Positions 58,244-64,000 of a DNA stretch of 64,000 nucleotides are shown here, in pieces (the stretch's first letter is position 1; every line of letters starts with the position of its first letter). The DNA lies in contig JALLLT010000022.1 in NCBI GenBank assembly GCA_025266875.1, positions 620,001-684,000 on the forward strand. Reading direction: 5' to 3'. The stretch is from Fennellomyces sp. T-0311. Its lineage: Eukaryota; Mucoromycota; Mucoromycetes; Mucorales; Lichtheimiaceae. Below the pieces are notes generated by a model that was not told the DNA's origin, ran no database searches, and worked only from the letters and a program-made list of their open reading frames with translations. The position numbers and the translations under genes are program-made.

Positions 58244-58534
58244 CAAAAGTATGTATTTATTGGGGGAAGACTAGATGACCGGCGCCTATAGGCATGATGG
58301 TCGCTTCCTTGCGGTGCTTAATGCGTTGGTGCCACAGTTGAAAAAAACCCCAAAGGGAGGACAAAAAACTGGGCCCGTGCGTAACATAAAAGAACTGAAT
58401 ACAGAAAATGTGGGGTAGCATGCATGGTAATGGTGAAACCGAAAATGGATATAAAAGGAAAATAAAATAAAAAGTATTGGAACGAAAATTGAGAAGCATA
58501 GGGAGACGAAGAAAAGAAAAGGGTGAGAAGCACA

Positions 58535-61500
58535 CTAAGTGCTCTCCGGTGGTTGGGAGGTAAGAATTGAACCGAGGTTCAAAACTTCCTCAGCAGGTGG
58601 ATCTTGATCGTCGAAATCGCCATCGGGATGACTGAGGCGATCGACTTCACGGAGGAAGCGGATCAATGCCGGCCATACCCGCACCCACTTGCCACAGTGC
58701 AGGGAGGCGTCCTTGGTGGGTAGCCGGTTCAAGATGTAGTCAACGGTATGCTGGCGTTCTGGTAATGCAGGGACCGGACCAAAAGCATCGACGAGTTCCT
58801 GCAGAGCTGGAAGCACAAGCTCGCAGGTTTCGTAGTGTGCTCGGTTAGCACTGGGCGTACCACAACGACAATCCTTTAGTGGATACGAGGGCAACCAGAA
58901 CATGCGCCATTTGACTAGGCGATGTCTGTCTCGGCTGAATGCAGGCAGGTATAGGATCGGGTCAATCAGCCGATATGGCCGAAGTACCCGGACTGACACC
59001 TTATCCTCTCTGCGCTGCTTGAATTCGTCATCACGCCCTTTTGTGGTTGCTCGGGTGAGTGCTTTTGCTGGTTCTTCCCCTTCTTGTTGGAATCTCCTGT
59101 ACATGGAATGCAGCGGGTTGCACCGAGTCAACGAGGCCCAGTGGCGGTCAGGACGCGACGTACGAAGGAAAGTCAACTCGACACACCGAAGCAACGTTGA
59201 CACTGGCAGGTCTTGGACCCGAGCAGCAAACTTCAACTGCAAGGTGCGGATACGAACACGCATACTGGGTAGATCCGCCAGCACCATCGGTATGATCGTT
59301 GGCACCGTTTTTGCTGCATCGCTGTTTAACGCCATTTTGACACAGCCAACCTGAGCAGACTTGAGTTTTTCGAGTTGCCTTTGGTTGACTGCGGCGATCG
59401 CGAGACCATATTCCAGGACAGGGCGAATGAAGGTACGATAGGCGCGTAAAGCAGCCCAAAGACCTAGGCCATACTGATGGATGCCCATTAGCCGTAGGAG
59501 TGCCATGGCTGTGGTTGCCTTGCTTTTCCGTTGCTCCACCAGTGTTGCGATATCGAGACCTGCATGGGTGAATGGCAGGCCTAGATACTGGCACGATGCT
59601 TCGAGTCGGATCGGCGTGTTGTACAGCATATACTGTGGCGGTGGTGGAGGTGGCTGGTTGAGGAGGAGGGCAAGCTCGCGTTCAGTGTCCTGGAGGATGT
59701 CGAACGATGCTGGTGCACCAACAGCAACACATTTGCCAGGATGCCAGCGATATCCCATTTCCATAGAGTGTCGTTCGGCTATACGCAGCAGGCGCTTGAC
59801 GTCGATTGGCGATCCAATCAGTGCGACATCATCGGCATATAGTAACGATGATACGACGATTGGCTCCGTGGTGTGTGGATTGGTTGTACGGCCGCGGATC
59901 GGCGGGCGGTACAGGAGGTTCTGGGCAGAGCTCTCCGTGTGGCCATCCAAAATGGGGGCATCCACTCGGATTGGATCCAAGAGAAGCGGTTCGGCAGCTC
60001 GAAGACGGCGTGGCAGGGAGTCGATGAACACAGCATACAGGAGAGGAGAGAGAATCGACCCCTGTAGCACACCAAAGCGGGGATGGATGAAGCGCGATTG
60101 GTGGTTTTTGAGGATAACGGCCAGGCGTACCTCGTTGAACATGTGTTGAACTATATGGAACAGAGCGCTCGGCAGGTGATCCTGCAACGTTGACCATATA
60201 GCCTCCCTTTTGCAAGAGTCGTAGGCTTGTTGGATATCCAGAAGGACGATTACCGGGTCTCTGGCGTACGTCTTGCGGAACTGGCGTGCCAAGATATCCA
60301 GGACAAAAGCTTGATCCAAGGCACCTCGGTGGTGGCGAAATCCACCTTGCGCAATGTCCAGCATTGGCATATGGTGTAGCAGCTTTGGTAAAAGACAGCG
60401 TTCGAGGATCTTCCGGAAGATGCTGGTGAGACTGATTGGCCGATAGTTGCCCGCCCACGTTGGATCACCCTTTTTGAAGATCGGCACAACTTGAGCAGTC
60501 CGCCATCCCACAGGAACCCAAGTCCAGCGCCAGCACAGATTGAACAGCATGGCTAGCAAGCTAGACAATGGAGTGGCGATGGGCTTCAGCATTGCACCGG
60601 TGATATGATCGTCACCAGGCGCCTTCCGAGGAGCGAGCTTGCGTACAATCCTTTCGATATCCATGGCATCAAATGGATGAACACCATCTTCCGGATCCGG
60701 CTCACGGACAAAGCGGATCGACGGAAAAGGCCATGGATTGGATCGGCGTTCCCCACCAAAAACGGATGACAGGTGCGACACCATTGCTTCGACAGCTGCT
60801 GGAGGGCCATCCGGATGGGAGAACGTGTGGCCAGGCTGCCGGTTGCGACGCATACGCTTGATAGCACTGTTCATTTCCGGGATCGGAGCATTGCCCAGCT
60901 TACGACAGAAGTGCTTCCACAAACGATGGCGAGTTCGTCGCACTTCTTCCGTAAACTCTCCTCGACGATCCGTGTAAGTCTTCCATCGTTCCGCTCGGAT
61001 GACAATGTTGTTGGGTGCGCGACGCCAACGACGGTATGCCTCCTCGCGAAGATCAGCCTTGCGTTGTAGTTCGTCCGTCCAGAACCATCGCCAGTGCCGA
61101 GGCCGGATTTGCCCACGCGTAACGCTGTTGTCAAGAGCTTCGTGAATGACCGACGACAGATCCGCGCCTAGTTGTTCAATGGCTGCTTTTTCGATGGTGC
61201 TTTGCTGGCTGTCCATCAGTTCAGTCAGGCGCTCATCCAAGGACGAAGAGAGACGCCGAAACTCGGACTGATACAAACGGACAACCTCTGGGTCCTCGAG
61301 ACGCTGAAGCTTCCAATGTTGGCGAGCTGCATTTGGTGCCGGTGGAGGACGGAGGGCGACACACGGCGTAAACTCCAGCGTACACAGATGGTGATCAGAA
61401 TTCAGTGACCAGGTGTCAAAGACTTCCATCTGCGGGTCGAGGAGGGCGGTCTCCATTGAGATGAACAGATCAATGAGACTGGTGCCCTGAAAGTTGCGGA

Positions 61501-62032
61501 ACGTAGGCTGACCATGTGCCAAGGTACTATTCCAGACGTGTAATCCACGACCGGTCAACCAAGGCTCAAGAACTGCAGTGCCTCTTATCGTTGTTTCATG
61601 ATCGCCGAATCGACGTAGACGTGCATTCAGATCACCAAGAATAATCGTCTTTTCATCGATTCGTAGTCGGTCCAGCCGTTCTTTACACGTTTCCAAATCG
61701 AGCGCCGGCGGCAAATATAACCCATGGAAGGTATATTCACCGAGTCGAAAGGAAAGCGTGTTGTCGTTGTCATATGGGAATTGATGGATATGTAGGTTGA
61801 GGTCCGGCCTCACCAGGAGTGATATGCCACCAAACCCTTTGTCATGATGTGCCTCTTGCACGGCATAGGTGTGGTGCTGGATCCAGTCAGTGTTGAGCCG
61901 CCCGCGGACAAGAAAAGTTTCGGTGAGTATGAGGAGGTCGATGTTGTGTTGTTGGCATATATGAATTATCTCATCTGGCGACCGATTGATGCCGGTCGCA
62001 TTGAATAGACCGATTTTGAGTCGATCTATCAT
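58535..62032 (-). CDS. LINE ORF2: APE-type endonuclease and reverse transcriptase, intact
   Basis: 1165 residues without interruption. The endonuclease (about 1-225) has IGLFNATG, LILTETFLV (about 33-41), GDLNARL (about 130) and SDHHLCTLEF (about 212). The reverse transcriptase (about 450-800) has APGDDHITGAMLKPI, NYRPISLTSIFRKILER, VLLDIQQAYD (motif A, about 597), FGVLQGSILSPLLY (motif B), LLYADDVALIG (YADD, about 730) and YLGLPFTHAG. A C-terminal zinc knuckle CRCG...H...C lies near 1050-1067. No RNase H domain seen. The start ATG overlaps the ORF1 stop as ATGA, suggesting termination-reinitiation translation. The endonuclease is the natural candidate for the tRNA-specific nick. All catalytic residues I can check are present, so this copy may still be active in ORF2 function. 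Confidence 0.93.
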   Translation of the reverse strand: MIDRLKIGLFNATGINRSPDEIIHICQQHNIDLLILTETFLVRGRLNTDWIQHHTYAVQEAHHDKGFGGISLLVRPDLNLHIHQFPYDNDNTLSFRLGEYTFHGLYLPPALDLETCKERLDRLRIDEKTIILGDLNARLRRFGDHETTIRGTAVLEPWLTGRGLHVWNSTLAHGQPTFRNFQGTSLIDLFISMETALLDPQMEVFDTWSLNSDHHLCTLEFTPCVALRPPPAPNAARQHWKLQRLEDPEVVRLYQSEFRRLSSSLDERLTELMDSQQSTIEKAAIEQLGADLSSVIHEALDNSVTRGQIRPRHWRWFWTDELQRKADLREEAYRRWRRAPNNIVIRAERWKTYTDRRGEFTEEVRRTRHRLWKHFCRKLGNAPIPEMNSAIKRMRRNRQPGHTFSHPDGPPAAVEAMVSHLSSVFGGERRSNPWPFPSIRFVREPDPEDGVHPFDAMDIERIVRKLAPRKAPGDDHITGAMLKPIATPLSSLLAMLFNLCWRWTWVPVGWRTAQVVPIFKKGDPTWAGNYRPISLTSIFRKILERCLLPKLLHHMPMLDIAQGGFRHHRGALDQAFVLDILARQFRKTYARDPVIVLLDIQQAYDSCKREAIWSTLQDHLPSALFHIVQHMFNEVRLAVILKNHQSRFIHPRFGVLQGSILSPLLYAVFIDSLPRRLRAAEPLLLDPIRVDAPILDGHTESSAQNLLYRPPIRGRTTNPHTTEPIVVSSLLYADDVALIGSPIDVKRLLRIAERHSMEMGYRWHPGKCVAVGAPASFDILQDTERELALLLNQPPPPPPQYMLYNTPIRLEASCQYLGLPFTHAGLDIATLVEQRKSKATTAMALLRLMGIHQYGLGLWAALRAYRTFIRPVLEYGLAIAAVNQRQLEKLKSAQVGCVKMALNSDAAKTVPTIIPMVLADLPSMRVRIRTLQLKFAARVQDLPVSTLLRCVELTFLRTSRPDRHWASLTRCNPLHSMYRRFQQEGEEPAKALTRATTKGRDDEFKQRREDKVSVRVLRPYRLIDPILYLPAFSRDRHRLVKWRMFWLPSYPLKDCRCGTPSANRAHYETCELVLPALQELVDAFGPVPALPERQHTVDYILNRLPTKDASLHCGKWVRVWPALIRFLREVDRLSHPDGDFDDQDPPAEEVLNLGSILTSQPPEST

Positions 62033-63752
62033 TCGTCATGCATGACCTCGTCTTCTGGATCCTTACTTTGCTGACTGTCACCAGCAAAGAGGTGTCGCGC
62101 GTCATCCAGCGAGTTGCGGGCCTTTGTTCGGGTTGGCTTGGGGTGGGCCTGTTGGAACTTGGCCATGTAGGTGTCGTCGATGTGGTGGTGGTTGTCGACA
62201 GGTAAGCCATTAAAGTGGCGCATGATGGCCAGACCAAGGTGCACTTTGGGCATACGGATGCAGAGGGCTAACATCCGTTCTTGGTACAGCTTTTTGGCTT
62301 CCTGGACGCGCTGAGCTTCATCCAAACGAGCTAGCAAGGCGGGATCGCCGATGGTGGTTGCTGCAATGGGATCGAAATTGCTTCGCGGCTTGAGCTTATT
62401 TTGATCCAACAGCTCGGTCAGCTCACGTTCGTAAGATTGATGGATCAGGAGACCCACCACACCACGCGCCGGGAAATGCACGTCGAGGATTCGCTCTTGA
62501 GCTACGCCCAATACTCGAAGAGCACGACGGATTTCGCTATGCAGCGTCCGACGGGGCGAAGGCATATACACGATCGTATAGCCTGGACGTTCGGCACCCT
62601 CTTGCAGCAAACGTTGGGCCCATCCCACCATTTTGGCTGACGGTGGACCAACTGGTTTCGACTTTTGCGCACCGCGTTTGACATTGCGGCTCGCCATTTC
62701 CGCAAATGTTGGTCTGTTGGCTGGCGTTTCGCTAGCTGCCTGTTGCTGCTGCCCTTGCCTTCGTTGCTGCTGTTGTTGTTGCGACCGTTGCTGCTGTTGT
62801 TGCTGGTTTGCTTATGGTGTTGTTGCAGAGGCGGTTGCTGTTCGATCTTGTCAAATAGCCGTTCCATCCGTTGCTGCTGCTGTTGCTGCCTTTGCTGCCG
62901 TTGCTTGTTGGCAGCCGCCTGCTGCTTTTCCCTTTCGGGACGGCCACGTTCCCATTCGGCTTCAGTTGGCGCATGCCTACTTCCCATGGAGTCTTCTCGG
63001 GTATCGACTTCCATGCCCCCTTCGGGAACCGCGGCCACCGTTGTTCCACCGACTGGTGTTGCCACCTGTTGAGCACCCTTTTCCAGTTCAGCAATTCGAT
63101 CCATTGCGTCCTGCAGTGCCAGTTCGGTATGTTCGAGAGTGGAACGAAGTACCTGATTTTCTTTAATTAGATCGGCCATGCGATCTAATTTTTCATTTTG
63201 CTGAACGATGGTGTCTGCTTGGGCGCGTGCTGCTTTCTCTTGCTCAAACATCCTTTTCTCCAGTTCAGCTGCACGGCCATTAAACTCGACGATGAAACGT
63301 TCAAGCTCGTTCGGCATGGGTGATTGCGTTAAACCGACCTGGCTACTGTTGAACGAAACACTTGGAAGGTCGTTCGCCCAGTCATCGGTTGGTTGTTGCT
63401 GTTGTTGTTGATGCTGCTTTGCTGCGGCGGCGGCGCCAAGCATTGCTAGTGGGCTGTTGCCAGCATGCAGCATGTGCTCATTTCCCTTTGGCGAGCTACC
63501 GGGTGATGTGAGATTAGTGTGTGCGCTCATGATGGTGGAACGCACACTACTGGTTGGTGGTTTTGGTGATGGTCTGCGTGTTACTGAGCCTTTTTGAGTA
63601 GAACTCGAGCCGAGAATATCACGCACTGAAGAGAGTTTTGGAAGACGATGCCGCGGAACTGATGCACGAGGTAGTACTTTGGATGCACTTCTTGGCGTGA
63701 TCGGTAGAGCGGATGGGCGGTTGCCGGATTTGGTAGGTGGGGTGGTTGTCAC
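62029..63752 (-). CDS. LINE ORF1 (coiled coil, Gln-rich linker, RRM-like domain), one frame break
   Basis: The first part starts MTTTPPTKSGNRPSALP at 63752 and has a basic Ser/Pro N-terminus. A strong coiled coil follows (about residues 150-250: ELEKRMFEQEKAARAQ, KLDRMADLIKENQVL, ALQDAMDRIAELEK), then a Gln/CAG-CAA-coded run. The reading then shifts by one base in the repeat (about 62790-62860). The C-terminal part (MASRNVKRGAQKSK..., 62029-62697) has an RRM-like beta-alpha pattern and a helical tail ending MHDE. ORF1 proteins of this kind bind element RNA. The break may be a true mutation, an assembly error in a microsatellite, or a slippage site; the outer copy is broken at the same linker by stops instead. 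Confidence 0.8.
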
Positions 63753-63838
63753 GTGCTTTGTTGGGGTAGAAATTCTGGAAAAGAAAAAGTATATAAGAAT
63801 AGCAAGTCTGCCGCGCGCGATGCTCGATAGACATCTCC

Positions 63839-63922
63839 CCGATCTTAGCTCAGTTGGTAGAGCGGGAGACTGTAGTTACACAGCCTATCTCTAGGTCACC
63901 TGTTCGAATCAGGTAGATCGGA
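63839..63922 (+). tRNA. tRNA-Tyr (anticodon GTA) with 11-nt intron
   Basis: Acceptor stem CCGATCT (63839-63845) pairs with AGATCGG (63915-63921), discriminator A63922. D-stem GCTC/GAGC, D-loop with the conserved GG at 63856-63857. Anticodon stem GGAGA/TCTCT, loop C-T-GTA-G with GTA at 63872-63874. The intron lies one base 3' of the anticodon (63876-63886), as is usual for tRNA-Tyr. T-arm ACCTG-TTCGAAT-CAGGT is perfect. The gene is complete, but its A box straddles the LINE insertion point (between T63855 and G63856), and its 5' flank is now LINE sequence. Confidence 0.95.
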
Positions 63923-63945
63923 ACAGCTTATCAAGCTGAAATGTC

Positions 63946-63952
63946 TTTTTTT
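63946..63952 (+). terminator. RNA polymerase III terminator of tRNA-Tyr
   Basis: Run of seven T residues 23 bp after the tRNA 3' end; a small hairpin CAGCTT/AAGCTG precedes it at 63924-63938. Confidence 0.75.
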
Positions 63953-64000
63953 CGATCCTTGTCGTGTCGTAATAGCTTTTGCGCCGCGTAGCGGCCTATC

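Larger units (their letters stand above)
58244..63838 (-). mobile_element. Non-LTR retrotransposon (LINE), inner younger copy, inserted in tRNA-Tyr
   Basis: About 5.6 kb on the minus strand. The 5' end abuts nucleotide 1 of the tRNA-Tyr gene; the 3' end abuts the partial tRNA copy at 58227-58243. Two ORFs overlap at ATGA. The 3' UTR is about 290 bp with AATAAA about 10 nt before the end and no poly(A) tail. ORF2 is intact, ORF1 has one frame break. The apurinic-type endonuclease, the RT and the C-terminal CCHC knuckle place it among APE-type LINEs; I cannot assign a clade from sequence alone. Confidence 0.92.

Noticed and set aside
1..64000. CRISPR arrays, prokaryotic operons, ribosome-binding sites
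   Set aside because: The DNA is eukaryotic nuclear; no regularly spaced direct repeats with unique spacers were seen.

Overview
The window looks like nuclear DNA of an early-diverging filamentous fungus, most likely a Mucoromycota/Mucorales-type genome. The evidence is very short introns (mostly 45-65 nt, GTAAGT/GTATGT donors), close spacing of conserved eukaryotic genes, and a gene set that includes gp78/AMFR-type ubiquitin ligase, a RegA-like receiver-phosphodiesterase and kelch/transmembrane and LRR/transmembrane proteins. The taxon is an inference; no rRNA is present.

Left part (1-41.8 kb) is ordinary genic DNA. In order: 3' end of a PMS1/PMS2 mismatch-repair gene; an LRR multi-pass membrane protein; importin-13 (minus); NAA10/ARD1 acetyltransferase; SUS1/ENY2 (minus); an F-box/LRR protein; an ELO fatty-acid elongase; a POF1-type nucleotidyltransferase (minus); a secreted kelch plus three-helix membrane protein (minus); a cAMP phosphodiesterase with an N-terminal receiver domain; a KRE9/KNH-like GPI protein containing an 11-nt microexon (minus); arginine-pathway carbamoyl-phosphate synthase large subunit (minus); a diaphanous-type formin; a gp78-like RING ligase; and TIM9 (minus). 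Most of these had to be spliced by eye. For eleven of them exon lengths add to an exact multiple of three with consistent phases: NAA10, SUS1, F-box, ELO, POF1, kelch, PDE, KRE9-like, CPA2, TIM9 and the visible part of PMS1. No operon logic applies; several pairs are convergent (ELO/POF1, gp78/TIM9, LRR/importin-13).

Middle part (41.8-48.6 kb) is AT-rich and gene-poor. It holds one WWE-like small ORF, decayed repeat fragments, a GC-rich palindromic patch, and a tandem duplication in which each unit carries a long RNA-foldable hairpin.

Right part (48.6-64 kb) is mobile DNA. A dead hAT transposase gene is split by a solo LTR with a perfect 5-bp target duplication; a second solo LTR of the same family lies downstream in the opposite orientation. 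From 52.69 to 63.84 kb two 5.5-kb non-LTR (LINE) retrotransposons lie head to tail. Each 3' end abuts the same 17 bp, and those 17 bp are exactly nucleotides 1-17 of an intact intron-containing tRNA-Tyr gene at the right edge. The simplest reading is a LINE that inserts inside the tRNA gene, between T17 and the conserved GG of the D-loop. Its 17-bp target-site duplication rebuilds a complete tRNA gene each time, so the locus can be hit again. The inner copy has an intact 1165-residue ORF2; the outer copy is decayed, with both RT catalytic aspartates examined replaced. This nested, self-healing tRNA-Tyr insertion is the most interesting system in the window.
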